Origin: Fortiea sp. LEGE XX443
Lineage (GTDB): Bacteria > Cyanobacteriota > Cyanobacteriia > Cyanobacteriales > Nostocaceae
Direction of reading: 5' to 3'
NCBI RefSeq assembly: GCF_015206815.1
Contig: NZ_JADEXZ010000009.1
Location: forward strand, 1 to 64,000
Length of the DNA stretch: 64,000 nucleotides
Positions 50,823-60,236 of this stretch are shown in pieces. Positions within the stretch are counted from its first letter, which is position 1. Each line of letters begins with the position of its first letter. The notes under the pieces are model-generated. The model had not been told where the DNA came from. It searched no databases and worked only from the letters and a program-made list of their open reading frames with translations. Both the position numbers and the translations under genes were made by a program.

Positions 50823-51782
50823 ATGAAGCTACAGGTGCAACCTAAATTAATTATTCATGGAGGGGCTGGTAGTTCTCTCCACGGCAAAGGAGGATTAGAT
50901 GCAGTACGGCGATCGCTCCATGCAGTCATAGAAGAAGTTTATGCTTTGTTATTGTCAGGAGCAAACGCTTCCACGGCAGTGGTGCGGGGTTGTCAACTGT
51001 TGGAAGATGACCCCCGCTTTAATGCTGGTACTGGTTCGGTGCTACAATCCGATGGCCAAATTCGCATGAGTGCTGCCTTGATGGATGGGATGTCAGGGCG
51101 TTTTAGTGGTGTGATTAATGTCTCGCGGGTGAAAAATCCTATTGAGTTAGCGCATTTTTTACAAACTTCCCCTGACCGAGTGTTGTCAGATTACGGCTCG
51201 GCTGAACTAGCACGAGAGTTACAAGTACCCAGCTACAATGCTTTAACTGATTTGCGGTTGCAAGAATGGATTCAGGAACGTCAAGATAATTTTAAAAGCA
51301 CAATGGCTGGGGTTGTAGCAGAGCCAGAGTTATTAGAAACTAGCAATGCAGGACGCGGAACGATTGGTGTAGTTGCTTTAGATGCTCACGGTGGACTGGC
51401 AGCAGGTACATCCACAGGTGGCAAAGGTTTTGAGCGCATTGGTCGGGTGAGTGATTCGGCAATGCCAGCAGGCAATTACGCAACTGGTCATGGGGCTGTT
51501 AGCTGTACCGGGATTGGGGAAGATATTATCGATGAGTGTTTAGCACCACGGATTGTAGTGCGTGTAACTGATGGTATGACTCTTAAAGATGCTATGCAGC
51601 GCTCCTTTGCTGAAGCTCACGAACACAAAAGAGATTTAGGTGCGATCGCTTTAGATGCTAGTGGTGCGATCGCTTGGGGAAAAACTAGCCAAGTCTTACT
51701 CGCCGCCCACCACGACGGCGAAAAGATTGGCGATACTTTAGAAATGCCCGTTGGGACACAAATCGGCTGTATTCAAGTATGA
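50823..51782 (+). CDS. iaaA: Isoaspartyl peptidase / plant-type L-asparaginase
   Basis: An Ntn-hydrolase that hydrolyses beta-aspartyl dipeptides and asparagine, useful for cyanophycin and protein turnover. The 319-residue precursor self-cleaves before Thr180 in NAGRGTIGVVALD to give alpha and beta chains. IIHGGAGS at the N-terminus, DDPRFNAGTGSVLQ and ATGHGAVSCTGIGE are family motifs, and GKGFERIGRVSDSAM binds substrate. The start is ATG 50823. It is convergent with glmU, with repeats between them. Confidence 0.94.
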   Translation: MKLQVQPKLIIHGGAGSSLHGKGGLDAVRRSLHAVIEEVYALLLSGANASTAVVRGCQLLEDDPRFNAGTGSVLQSDGQIRMSAALMDGMSGRFSGVINVSRVKNPIELAHFLQTSPDRVLSDYGSAELARELQVPSYNALTDLRLQEWIQERQDNFKSTMAGVVAEPELLETSNAGRGTIGVVALDAHGGLAAGTSTGGKGFERIGRVSDSAMPAGNYATGHGAVSCTGIGEDIIDECLAPRIVVRVTDGMTLKDAMQRSFAEAHEHKRDLGAIALDASGAIAWGKTSQVLLAAHHDGEKIGDTLEMPVGTQIGCIQV

Positions 51783-51930
51783 AGTCAGAAGTGTGAAGTC
51801 TGAAAAAAGTCTGAAGGGTGTCTACACCCTTTAGGTGGCTTACCGTACTCCACAAGAGAACCCGGAGGGTAGGGTAGTCTAAAGACTGAAATTTGAATTT
51901 TATCCCAGCTTGCAGTAAGAGGCTTTGCAT

Positions 51931-51955
51931 ACTTCATACTTCACACTTCATACTT
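51931..51955. repeat. Heptameric STRR containing the glmU stop codon
   Basis: ACTTCAT, ACTTCAC, ACTTCAT and ACTTT units follow one another. The glmU stop (51948-51950, TGA on the minus strand) lies inside. A reverse-sense set (GAAGTCAGAAGTGTGAAG) starts at 51781 directly after the iaaA stop. Confidence 0.85.
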
Positions 51956-53294
51956 TCCTCCGCCATCCTGGCTTGATTACCTGACGGCTACGGGCAATGA
52001 CTAAGCTATCATTGGGGACATCTTCAGTCACAGTGGAACCCGCTGCTACATAGACATCATCACCCAAGGTAACTGGTGCGACTAACACACTATTAGAACC
52101 TGTTTTGGTGCGATCGCCAATTTGAGTCCGGTGTTTTTTCACGCCGTCATAGTTAGCGGTAATTGTCCCTGCACCAATATTTACTTGACTACCCGCAGTG
52201 GTATCGCCCAAATAAGATAGATGCGCCACGTTGGTTTTTTCACCTAAGCGTGTATTTTTTAACTCCACAAAATTGCCCACACGGCAATTAGTCCCCACTT
52301 CAGCATGACCGCGCAAATGAGCATAGGGGCCAATGCGAGTTCCTGCTTGGACAATGCTATCTGTCACCACAGAATATAAGACTGTGACATTCTCACCCAA
52401 CTGGCTATTATCAATCAAACTTCCCGGCCCAATGCGGCTACCAGCTTGAATCTTGGTATTTCCCCGCAGGTGTGTTTGGGGTTCAATAATTACATCTGGT
52501 TGTAATTCTACGGTGTCATCAATGGTGATGCTGTTGGGATCGATGAGAGTCACACCTGCAAGCATCCATTGTTCTTTGATGCGCCTTTGCAAAATCTCGT
52601 AGGCTGTTGCTAGTTGTAGGCGATCGTTAATGCCCAAAATTTCTTGATAATCGGCTACATCCACTGCCATGACTTGTCCAACTTGAGTAACGGCATCGGT
52701 GAGGTAGTATTCTTTTTGAGAGTTGTTGGCTTCTAGATGAGGTAAGACTTTAGCTAAATCTGGCCAACGAAAGCAGTAAACCCCAGCGTTAACTCGGCAG
52801 TTTTGTCTTTGAGCCGGAGTACAATCTTTGTGTTCAACAATTTGTTGTACTATGTGTTCGTCATTACAAAAAACTCTCCCGTAACCTTGAGGATCTGCTA
52901 ACTGAGCAGTGAGGATGGTGGCCGCGTTCTGATTTTCTTGGTGAGTTTGCCATAGCTGTTTCAGAGTTTCGGTGCGTAACAGTGGTACATCACCATTGAG
53001 GACTAATAAATCTCCAGTGTAGTCTTCCAGATGGGGCAGTAATTGCTGGATGGCGTGACCTGTTCCCAATTGTACAGTTTGTTCCACAAACTCCAGGGAG
53101 TTCGACTGGATGCTGGCTTTTACTTCTTGGGCTTGATACCCTACAATCACCATTCGCCGTGAGGGGGAAAGCGGCTCTACACTTTCTAAAACTTTCTCTA
53201 CTAGCGATCGCCCACCCAAAGAATGTAAAACTTTGGGTAAGCTTGATTTCATCCTTGTACCGCGTCCCGCCGCTAGAATTGCTACAACTACCAT
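51948..53294 (-). CDS. glmU: Bifunctional GlcNAc-1-P uridyltransferase / GlcN-1-P acetyltransferase
   Basis: Makes UDP-GlcNAc for peptidoglycan and other glycans. The 448-residue protein has the nucleotidyltransferase domain (1-230: [30 protein letters not shown]) and a left-handed beta-helix acetyltransferase domain (250-440) with hexapeptide repeats. Catalytic-type residues are in [31 protein letters not shown] and [14 protein letters not shown] 53294 ([10 protein letters not shown]) is preferred to the TTG at 53300. The stop codon lies in a heptamer repeat, so the tail (GWRRKV) may be repeat-trimmed. Confidence 0.96.
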   Translation of the reverse strand: MVVVAILAAGRGTRMKSSLPKVLHSLGGRSLVEKVLESVEPLSPSRRMVIVGYQAQEVKASIQSNSLEFVEQTVQLGTGHAIQQLLPHLEDYTGDLLVLNGDVPLLRTETLKQLWQTHQENQNAATILTAQLADPQGYGRVFCNDEHIVQQIVEHKDCTPAQRQNCRVNAGVYCFRWPDLAKVLPHLEANNSQKEYYLTDAVTQVGQVMAVDVADYQEILGINDRLQLATAYEILQRRIKEQWMLAGVTLIDPNSITIDDTVELQPDVIIEPQTHLRGNTKIQAGSRIGPGSLIDNSQLGENVTVLYSVVTDSIVQAGTRIGPYAHLRGHAEVGTNCRVGNFVELKNTRLGEKTNVAHLSYLGDTTAGSQVNIGAGTITANYDGVKKHRTQIGDRTKTGSNSVLVAPVTLGDDVYVAAGSTVTEDVPNDSLVIARSRQVIKPGWRRKV

Positions 53295-53407
53295 AATCAA
53301 AAGTATGAAGTATGAAGTATAAGATTTTAGCTCCTATCCTTCATCTTTGAAAATTCATACTTGACGATCTCAGCACGCGGCTCAACACCATGATCATGCT
53401 AACAGCA

Positions 53408-54637
53408 CTACTTACACTGGTAAGTGCGAATAAACTCAGCAAACTGCTGCATGAGTTCGCAATTACGCCATCCTGCTTCAGTCTCTTCGTGCATTACAGA
53501 TAAAGCTTCTTCTGAGGTGAAAGCTCTTTTATAAGGTCTTTCACTGGTTAGAGCATCATAAATATCAATGAGTTGAAAAACTTGTGCCAGAAAGGGAATA
53601 TCATGTCCTTTCAATTTATCAGGATAGCCTGAACCATTCCAGCGCTCGTGGTGATGGCGAATAATGGGAATTACGCCCCGCATACTGCGTAGGGGTTGGC
53701 AAATTTTTTCTCCGATTAAAACATGCTGCTGCATGATTTGCCAATCTTCTGAGGTGAGTTGCCCATTTTTTAGTAGCACTGCATCCGGAATCCCAACTTT
53801 ACCTATATCGTGAAGATAACCACCCCACATCAAATCTCGCAGTTGAGCGCGAGAAAGATTCAGGTATTCGCCAAAAGCTTGTCCTAGCTTTACCAAACGT
53901 TCACAGTGATCTCCTGTATTCGGATCGCGGCTTTCAATGGCTCTAGCAATGGAAAACAGTACTTGTTCAGCATGGTCTAAGTCTTCGTTCAACCGCTTCT
54001 GCCGTACTAAGGATTTCACCCGCGCTGTTAGTTCCACACGGTCAAAGGGTTTGGTGAGAAAATCATCTGCACCAACTTCAATCCCTCGAATGCGCGATCG
54101 CCTATCATTTAATGCTGTAATAAAAATTACTGGAATTAACCTCGTATGTTCGTCCTGCTTAAGCAACTGGCATACTTCAAATCCATCCATGCCTGGCATC
54201 ATCACATCCAGTAAGATTATATCTGGCTGTTTTTGCGTTATTAACACCACAGCAGTCGCTCCACTGTCTGCTTCAATCACTTCATAACCTTCCATCGCCA
54301 ATAACGCTGCTGCTGTCATCCGACTAGCCGCATGGTCGTCAACTACTAAAATTATTGGTGCTTCAATATCAAAGCTATTCACTTTGGAGCTTTTGGCTTG
54401 TAGAGTTTTTGATAATAATGAATTGTACCCATAATTAATTTCAGGTTTTATCCAAGAAGACCTTGCTTGCGCCTGTTCAAGCATGACTTCTTGTTGCGAT
54501 AATTTTAGTGGTTGGTCATCTAAATCTCGAAACTTTAGGTCATGACTTGCATTTATATCATTTACTTTTTTTATGAGACTTGACTCACTAAAACTTTGTT
54601 GATTAGAATCTGTGTATTTGGCACTCCAGTGAATCAC
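53408..54637 (-). CDS. Response regulator with HD-GYP domain (probable c-di-GMP phosphodiesterase)
   Basis: A 409-residue two-component output protein. A variable N-terminal 90 residues precede a receiver domain (about 94-212) with DD at 100-101, phosphoacceptor Asp144 in ILLDVMMPGMDG, VIFITAL and FLTKPFD. An HD-GYP domain (about 225-405) has ESRDPNTGDHCERLV, GGYLHDIGKVGIPDAVLLK and HHERWNGSGYPDKLKG, with all signature residues kept. It would hydrolyse cyclic di-GMP when phosphorylated. No kinase is adjacent. The start is ATG 54637. Confidence 0.94.
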   Translation of the reverse strand: MIHWSAKYTDSNQQSFSESSLIKKVNDINASHDLKFRDLDDQPLKLSQQEVMLEQAQARSSWIKPEINYGYNSLLSKTLQAKSSKVNSFDIEAPIILVVDDHAASRMTAAALLAMEGYEVIEADSGATAVVLITQKQPDIILLDVMMPGMDGFEVCQLLKQDEHTRLIPVIFITALNDRRSRIRGIEVGADDFLTKPFDRVELTARVKSLVRQKRLNEDLDHAEQVLFSIARAIESRDPNTGDHCERLVKLGQAFGEYLNLSRAQLRDLMWGGYLHDIGKVGIPDAVLLKNGQLTSEDWQIMQQHVLIGEKICQPLRSMRGVIPIIRHHHERWNGSGYPDKLKGHDIPFLAQVFQLIDIYDALTSERPYKRAFTSEEALSVMHEETEAGWRNCELMQQFAEFIRTYQCK

Positions 54638-55503
54638 GAAGACACCCCATTTTTTCTAATAAGTTAACAGTTTCGATCTGCAAAAACCTAGTTTAGATTT
54701 GCAACCATAATCCACTTTCAATTTTTATCAGCTTTATTTACTATCTTAGGCTGCTTGTTTTTATTATGCAGATCATATTTTTCTTTATGAGAAAAGAATC
54801 TTACTCAGAGAAATTTGCTGCAAAATTCCTAACTTACTATTCTAGTATGATAAATTCACACAAATGTTAAATCAGGTTTTTTACGGAGATTTTTTAACAT
54901 TTCCAGCATAACAAAGTGTTTTAATCGCTCAATTGAACTCAAACGACAGTAATTTAATTTTCAAGTTTTTATTCAAATCTTAAAATTAATACGTATTTTT
55001 TGTCAGTAATTTTTAGGTTCTTCAGTTCATTTTATAGAATCGCAGCATAAATAAAACCTAATCATAGCCTGTGTTCCTTGCTGTTACTAGATTTTAAATC
55101 TTTGAAATTTTTGATAAAACAGCGATTTTCATGACACACCATAAAATCAATGCAAGAACCTATTTTTATAAATTATCATCACAATATACTTAAACTTATG
55201 TCAATTTATATACTCAATATTTTTAATAAAGAGAGAAACTTGAAAACTACATGGTCATAACCACTTTTGAGGTCGCAAATAAAGCAATTTGAAACTTAGT
55301 GGCTATAAAATTTAAATTTCTAAGTGCTTCTAGTTTGTGGTAAAGCCGCAATCAAAATGCTTTTACTTGCTGTTTTTCCCAGTGGCTACGACATTATCAT
55401 AGATATATATTAAAAATATTAAATTTAAATTAATATTTATTAGAACAGAACGTTTTTCTCTCTTACACGCCACACCCCTTGTCTAAACCCTTGATTTTTC
55501 ATC
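54638..55503. other. 865-bp AT-rich gene-free region
   Basis: I see no convincing reading frame, RNA gene, repeat array or terminator. It holds the upstream region of the HD-GYP gene on the left and the end of the MnmC2-like gene on the right. The size is large for this window and could hide a small RNA. Confidence 0.45.
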
Positions 55504-56433
55504 TCACTGTCTAAGTTGTGTATTAAATAACCAACGTTTTCGCCAACGAGAGGTAGGTTCTAATAAACAGGCTTGTTGTTCTTGTTGTCGCCGCATAATG
55601 ATCACATCAGGAGAATCATGCAATTGCGGATCGCGGTAAGGAATAGCAGCGCGAGTTAACAAATGTTCTTGTTCGGCTGGGGAAAGAGGAGGAAGTAAAG
55701 TAGACACGGGGATTAGGAGAGGCGGAGAGGCGGAGAATTTTGTGTCTTGATTTGGGGCTGCAACCGTACCAGGCGATCGCCTCCCGACTGGTGGAGTAGA
55801 ACCTATTCGTAGCCCAGCTAATATCAGTGCTGTACGTACAGCCGCCGCACAAGAATAAGTCGCCAGCAAGCCGTTTTCTTGTAAACATACTGAGACTTGT
55901 TGTAGAAATTCCACAGTCCATAAGTGGGGACACTGAGGTGGTGAAAAAGGATCTAAAAAAATTGCATCTGCTAGGAAACCTGATTGATTTACCGCTTGAA
56001 TCGAGACTCTCGCATCCCCAATGAGTAATTTTGCTTCGAGGCGTTCTGTTTGTACTTGCTGTTCAAACGCGAGTTGGGTCAAAATTGCCGTGTATTCGTA
56101 GTTCCAGTGATCAAATAAAGAATTGGCGATCGCAGCTTGCGGTACAGCAGGATTCAGTTCTAAACCGATTAATTCCACATGGCAACTCGGATTTACTGCC
56201 CAAATTGTCTGTAAAGCTGCGGCTGTGTTGTATCCTAGACCGTAACAAATATCCAATAGCCGCACAAATGGTTTGAGCGCAGCTTGAGCTAATTGAGTCG
56301 GTTCCACAAACTTAAAATAACTCTCCTGTTTAGCGCCAAAATGACTGTGAAATGATTCACTAAACTCTTGAGAGAAAAAGGTGAAAGAACCATCGGCGGT
56401 TGGTTGTGGTACAAAGTTATCAAATTCTGGCAT
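55504..56433 (-). CDS. MnmC2-type tRNA U34 methyltransferase (DUF752), single domain
   Basis: A 309-residue SAM-dependent enzyme with the start FVPQPTADGSFTFFSQEFSE. LLDICYGLGYNTAAALQT binds SAM, IGLELNPAV and FLDPFSPPQCPHLWT are family motifs, and ATYSCAAAVRTALILAGLRI completes the fold. This is the methyltransferase half of E. coli MnmC without the FAD oxidase half, as usual in cyanobacteria. It would methylate nm5s2U34 or a related base in tRNA. Residues about 215-236 (NQDTKFSASPPLLIPVS) look inserted and are encoded by GGAGAGGC-type repeat DNA at 55716-55735. Confidence 0.85.
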   Translation of the reverse strand: MPEFDNFVPQPTADGSFTFFSQEFSESFHSHFGAKQESYFKFVEPTQLAQAALKPFVRLLDICYGLGYNTAAALQTIWAVNPSCHVELIGLELNPAVPQAAIANSLFDHWNYEYTAILTQLAFEQQVQTERLEAKLLIGDARVSIQAVNQSGFLADAIFLDPFSPPQCPHLWTVEFLQQVSVCLQENGLLATYSCAAAVRTALILAGLRIGSTPPVGRRSPGTVAAPNQDTKFSASPPLLIPVSTLLPPLSPAEQEHLLTRAAIPYRDPQLHDSPDVIIMRRQQEQQACLLEPTSRWRKRWLFNTQLRQ

Positions 56434-56490
56434 CAGACTTTTTTCACTGATAAATAGCTAATAAATATATTTTGAATTTTGAGTTAGTTT

Positions 56491-57312
56491 ATGGTTGACA
56501 TTCAACTTTTTGTTTCACCAGCGTGGCTTTTAGAACACCTCAACAATCTACAAATTGTGATTGTGGATTGTCGTTTTTCTCTGGTTGATCCACAATTAGG
56601 ACAAAAACAATATCAAACAAGTCACATCCCAGGGTCATATTATTTTGATTTAAATCAGGATCTTTCCAGTCCAGTAGGTAAGCATGGCGGTAGACACCCT
56701 TTGCCTGACATTAACAATTTAGCTCAGAAATTATCAGCAATTGGGGTAAATTCTCAAAAAACTTTGGTTGTAGCTTATGACGATTCCCGGTTGGCTTTTG
56801 CATCTCGTCTGTGGTGGTTACTACGTTATCTCGGACATGAGCAAGTAGTAGTAATGGATGGCGGTTTTACTGCATGGGAAAAAGCTGGATATCCAGTTAC
56901 AGATGTTATCTCACAACCTCGAACAGGTAATTTTACTCCTCAGATTCAAACCGAACTGTTAGTAGATATTGAAGCAGTCAAAAATCGCCAAGATTCACCA
57001 CAAGTAGCATTGGTAGATTCGAGAGAAGGCGATCGCTACCGAGGTGAAAGAGAGCCAATTGATAAAATTGCTGGGCATATTCCTGGTGCAGTTAACTATC
57101 CTTGGCAAGAAGTTACAGACTCATCAGGCTATCTGCTTTCTCAACTACAGCAACGTCAACGATGGGAAACTATAGCAACAGCCAAGGAAATTTTAGTCTA
57201 CTGTGGTTCTGGTGTCACAGCTTGTGTGAATTTGCTCTCTTTAGAATTAGCTGGCATTCATACAGGTAAACTTTATGCTGGTAGTTGGAGTGATTGGATT
57301 AGTTATATGTAG
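56491..57312 (+). CDS. Two-domain rhodanese (thiosulfate/3-mercaptopyruvate sulfurtransferase)
   Basis: A 273-residue protein with an inactive N-terminal rhodanese domain (to about 135, with VVMDGGFTAWEKAGYP at its end) and an active C-terminal domain (155-273). The persulfide Cys238 is in YCGSGVTACVNLL, with REGDRYRGEREPID and GHIPGAVNYPW. The loop CGSGVT is shared by mercaptopyruvate and thiosulfate enzymes, so the donor is undecided. The start is ATG 56491, divergent from the MnmC2-like gene by 57 bases. The stop TAG begins a TAGTCATTTGTC repeat. Confidence 0.93.
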   Translation: MVDIQLFVSPAWLLEHLNNLQIVIVDCRFSLVDPQLGQKQYQTSHIPGSYYFDLNQDLSSPVGKHGGRHPLPDINNLAQKLSAIGVNSQKTLVVAYDDSRLAFASRLWWLLRYLGHEQVVVMDGGFTAWEKAGYPVTDVISQPRTGNFTPQIQTELLVDIEAVKNRQDSPQVALVDSREGDRYRGEREPIDKIAGHIPGAVNYPWQEVTDSSGYLLSQLQQRQRWETIATAKEILVYCGSGVTACVNLLSLELAGIHTGKLYAGSWSDWISYM

Positions 57313-57354
57313 TCATTTGTCAAAACTAATGACAAAGAAAAAAGGACAAATGAC
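57312..57354. terminator. Inverted repeat between two convergent genes
   Basis: GTCATTTGTC (57312-57321) and GACAAATGAC (57345-57354) are perfect arms; inside lies a second short TAATGACA/AAAGG region. It sits between the sulfurtransferase and the convergent barrel gene and could be a two-way transcript end. The T and A tracts are short. Confidence 0.5.
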
Positions 57355-57359
57355 ATATT

Positions 57360-58721
57360 TCAAAATTCACCTATTTTTAAGTTGTAGTAAACACTCAAGA
57401 ACCAGCTGTTAAAGTCAATATTTCTCTCTGTAGAATCTCCAAAGCTGATACCACTCTGCAAATTCAAACTGCTAGAATCAGACATTCGGTAAATCACATT
57501 TCCAAATAAACGGTGATATTGGTCGTCTCTTTGTCGTTGCGTAAAATCGGAAAGATTTAATTGATAGTTAATTCCAACTTGCAAAGGTTTCTGCACAGAA
57601 TAATTTAAAGCAACCCAAAAGGAATTAATTAGCCGACTACGGCTAGTTGGTTCAGCAAAGTTAGCGCTAAATTCATAAAGGCTATCTAGTGTTAATCTAG
57701 AATTTAGTGGTTCTCGTCTTCCCAAAGATAGCCGCAGGGAATTTTCGTTTAAAAAGCGATCGCCTGATTGAAAGCTATCAGTGCTGTTAGCATAGAAAAA
57801 CTGTTGATTGTTAAAACCCAGTTCTGCATACATCCGTGGCGAGAGTTGTTGATAAAGACCAAGATTAAAACTTAATTGGTTGTAATTAAATCTTGATTGT
57901 TCCATATAACGAATCAAGTTACCATTGATTGAACCGTTAACATAAGTTTTAGATCCCAAAGGAAAATATGCAGAAGCAAGGCTTAGTCCATAAAATATTA
58001 GGCCATCTTCTCTGGGAAGAATTGCAGAAGAAAAAATGTTACTCGTCTGAAAATAACCCACACGAGCCTGTAGGGAACCTATTGGCCTAAACTTCGCTAC
58101 TGGTTGTTGTATCGGTAATGGTGGTTTTTGTTGTGGTAAAGGTCTTGGTCTTACTCTTAGTTCTAATTCTCTAAAACCACTAATTTCAGGAGGATTTTGT
58201 TTTTGTGTTTGTTGCAAGAGCCGCCTGAGTCTCTGTAGTCTCTCAGTTCTCTCCACTGAGGGTTTATTCAACAGTTCTTCTCTGATAATTGGTGAAGGCT
58301 GAGGAAAATCTCTTGGTTGTACTTCTAGTTGCGGCGCGTCATTAAGTTGTTGAGTATCGCTAGGAATATTTTGCAGTTGCAGATTAGGTTCAGTATCGGG
58401 TCTTGTTACTGGATTAGATTGAGCAATTAGTCTGGGTTGGTAGATCACATTTGATGGTGTATTTTCCGCCACTGCTGAATTTAATAACTGAGACTGCTGC
58501 AAATCACTATTTGCATTGAACTGACTTTTTTGGGAAGGTTGATAATTTTGCTGTTTATATGCAAAATATTTGCTACTTGGTTTGTGTTGATGACTAGAAT
58601 CGTCTAAATTGGCAGCCCGCACTACATCTACCCCGATGCAAAACTTATTTGCACCAATAAAAGCTAATAAAGTTGCAAATAATAATTTTAATTTTGTCCA
58701 AGACTGGGGTTGCATCAACAT
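57360..58721 (-). CDS. Putative outer-membrane beta-barrel protein
   Basis: I know no named family. The 453-residue protein has a signal peptide (LKLLFATLLAFIGANKF, to about 35) and a disordered Gln/Pro/Asn-rich region (40-205, with LQRLRRLLQQTQ). The C-terminal half (210-453) has alternating aromatic and polar strands (YGLSLASAYFPLG, NQLSFNLGLYQQLSPRMYAE, LYEFSANFAEP) and ends FLSVYYNLKIGEF, with a terminal Phe as in outer-membrane barrels. It is divergent from the FecR-domain gene 280 bases away, which may be its partner. Confidence 0.65.
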   Translation of the reverse strand: MLMQPQSWTKLKLLFATLLAFIGANKFCIGVDVVRAANLDDSSHQHKPSSKYFAYKQQNYQPSQKSQFNANSDLQQSQLLNSAVAENTPSNVIYQPRLIAQSNPVTRPDTEPNLQLQNIPSDTQQLNDAPQLEVQPRDFPQPSPIIREELLNKPSVERTERLQRLRRLLQQTQKQNPPEISGFRELELRVRPRPLPQQKPPLPIQQPVAKFRPIGSLQARVGYFQTSNIFSSAILPREDGLIFYGLSLASAYFPLGSKTYVNGSINGNLIRYMEQSRFNYNQLSFNLGLYQQLSPRMYAELGFNNQQFFYANSTDSFQSGDRFLNENSLRLSLGRREPLNSRLTLDSLYEFSANFAEPTSRSRLINSFWVALNYSVQKPLQVGINYQLNLSDFTQRQRDDQYHRLFGNVIYRMSDSSSLNLQSGISFGDSTERNIDFNSWFLSVYYNLKIGEF

Positions 58722-59001
58722 TATTTATACTTGATATATGATTGATACACAAAGGAGTATAATTGTTTAGCCTGAGCATTAAAAACAAAGATTGTTACCT
58801 CTCGGAAATAAGTTAGTTAATTTTAATATTTTTTGAGAGTTTTTATTACATTGAGTCATAACAAAATTTCGTTAGAATTTTAAATAAAACCACTGAAAGT
58901 TTAATTATAAAATTAACAAATTGAGTAACAAGGGTCATATTACAGTATTTATTTTTACATGTTTTGGTATCAGTAAACTTAAATTCTCCAGCGTAAGTCC
59001 T

Positions 59002-60171
59002 ATGTATTTGAAGTTGATTTCCTGGTTAATGATTGGTTTGTGGGGAGCGATATTAATGCCTTTACCCAGGGCGATCGCTGCTACTCCACTGACTCGCGCT
59101 GAGATTCAGAATCTGCGAAATTTAGTGCAACTGCTTCCCAGAAAAAACAAAAAGCGTCCAGCACGCAAATTAGACCCCATAATTCCTGGTGATGGCTTAT
59201 CGACAGGGAGATCATCTTTGGTCGATTTGCGTTTTAACGATAGTTCTTTAGCAAGGGTTGGAGAACGAGCAGTATTTCAATTTTTACCCAAAACTCGAAA
59301 TTTCAGGTTGTCAAATGGGACAGTACTTTTGCTGATTCCACCTGGAAGAGGACAAACACGTATACAAACACCGAGTGCGGCTGCTGCTATTCGTGGTTCA
59401 GCATTGTTTGTCCGTTACGATAACCAAACAGATACCACGATTGTTGGGGCGCTGACAAATAGCGGTATTGAAGTATTTAATCAGGAAGCTTCTCAAAATC
59501 AGGTCTTGGAAGCTGGACAACTGATGGTCATAGTCAAAGGCGAATTTCAGGGTTTATACGACTTTGATCTGAGAAATTTTTATGAAACGAGCGATTTAGT
59601 TCAAGGATTGGATTTAACTAAGCAAAATAGTACATCTAACCCAGATCCAGCGATCGCCAGTATTCAATCTGAAATTGCCACAGCTTTAGCAGCACAGCAG
59701 CCCATAGTGGGTCAAGGAGTGATGGAAAACCCATCTTTTTTGGAGTTATCTGTCAATTCTTCTAATTTGGTCGAGCAAGGTCTTATCTTAGATAATTCTC
59801 CGGTGGATATCTTGGTAGAAACGGGAGAAGTTCTGTTCGATAGTGTTCAGCAATCTACAAATCCTGAAGATATCATCAACCTCCCTACACAGCCACCAGT
59901 TAATTCACCGCCAATTGACCCACCGCCAATTGACCCACCGCCAATTGATCCACCACCAATTGATCCGCCGCCAATTGATCCGCCGCCAATTGACCCACCA
60001 CCAATTGATCCACCACCAATTGACCCACCACCAATTGACCCACCGCCAATTGATCCGCCGCCAATTGATCCACCACCAATTGATCCACCGCCAATTGATC
60101 CACCGCCAATTGACCCACCACCAATTGACCCACCACCAATTGACCCACCGCCAGTATTCCCATCACCCTAA
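59002..60171 (+). CDS. Exported FecR-domain protein with a 16-copy Pro-Pro-Pro-Ile-Asp tail
   Basis: A 389-residue protein. A signal peptide (MYLKLISWLMIGLWGAILMP, to about 27) precedes a FecR-like region (60-200: DGLSTGRSSLVDLRFND, RVGERAVFQF, NGTVLLLIPPG, SAAAAIRGSALFV) as in periplasmic FecR sensors, but with no sigma factor beside it. After a spacer, the C-terminus is a tandem PPPID repeat (DNA 59911-60150). The long Pro-rich rod could span the wall or bind outside. ATG 59002 is preferred to the TTG at 58921, which adds a poor N-terminus. Confidence 0.85.
   Translation: MYLKLISWLMIGLWGAILMPLPRAIAATPLTRAEIQNLRNLVQLLPRKNKKRPARKLDPIIPGDGLSTGRSSLVDLRFNDSSLARVGERAVFQFLPKTRNFRLSNGTVLLLIPPGRGQTRIQTPSAAAAIRGSALFVRYDNQTDTTIVGALTNSGIEVFNQEASQNQVLEAGQLMVIVKGEFQGLYDFDLRNFYETSDLVQGLDLTKQNSTSNPDPAIASIQSEIATALAAQQPIVGQGVMENPSFLELSVNSSNLVEQGLILDNSPVDILVETGEVLFDSVQQSTNPEDIINLPTQPPVNSPPIDPPPIDPPPIDPPPIDPPPIDPPPIDPPPIDPPPIDPPPIDPPPIDPPPIDPPPIDPPPIDPPPIDPPPIDPPPIDPPPVFPSP
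59911..60150 (+). repeat. Tandem array of 16 15-bp units encoding PPPID
   Basis: Sixteen units of the form CCAATTGAYCCNCCN run without a break from 59911 to 60150, in frame with the FecR-domain gene. Third-base differences (GAC/GAT, CCA/CCG) form runs shared by neighbouring units, which points to unequal exchange or slippage. All other frames are also open here, creating spurious long frames on both strands. Confidence 0.97.
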
Positions 60172-60187
60172 GCGCCAATTAATCTAC

Positions 60188-60232
60188 CAGCAGCTTCCTT
60201 ACATCCTGATCAAGGATTCAAGGAAGCTGCTG
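60188..60232 (+). terminator. Strong hairpin after the FecR-domain gene
   Basis: CAGCAGCTTCCTT (60188-60200) pairs perfectly with AAGGAAGCTGCTG (60220-60232), and ATCCTGATCAAGGAT in the loop is itself nearly palindromic. It starts 17 bases after the stop. There is no long T run, so it may be a transcript-stabilising end rather than a classic terminator. Confidence 0.6.
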
Positions 60233-60236
60233 CTTA

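Noticed and set aside
52000-53200. Possible CRISPR-like periodicity in the glmU 3' half
   Set aside because: The regularity comes from hexapeptide-repeat codons of the beta-helix, not from identical DNA repeats.
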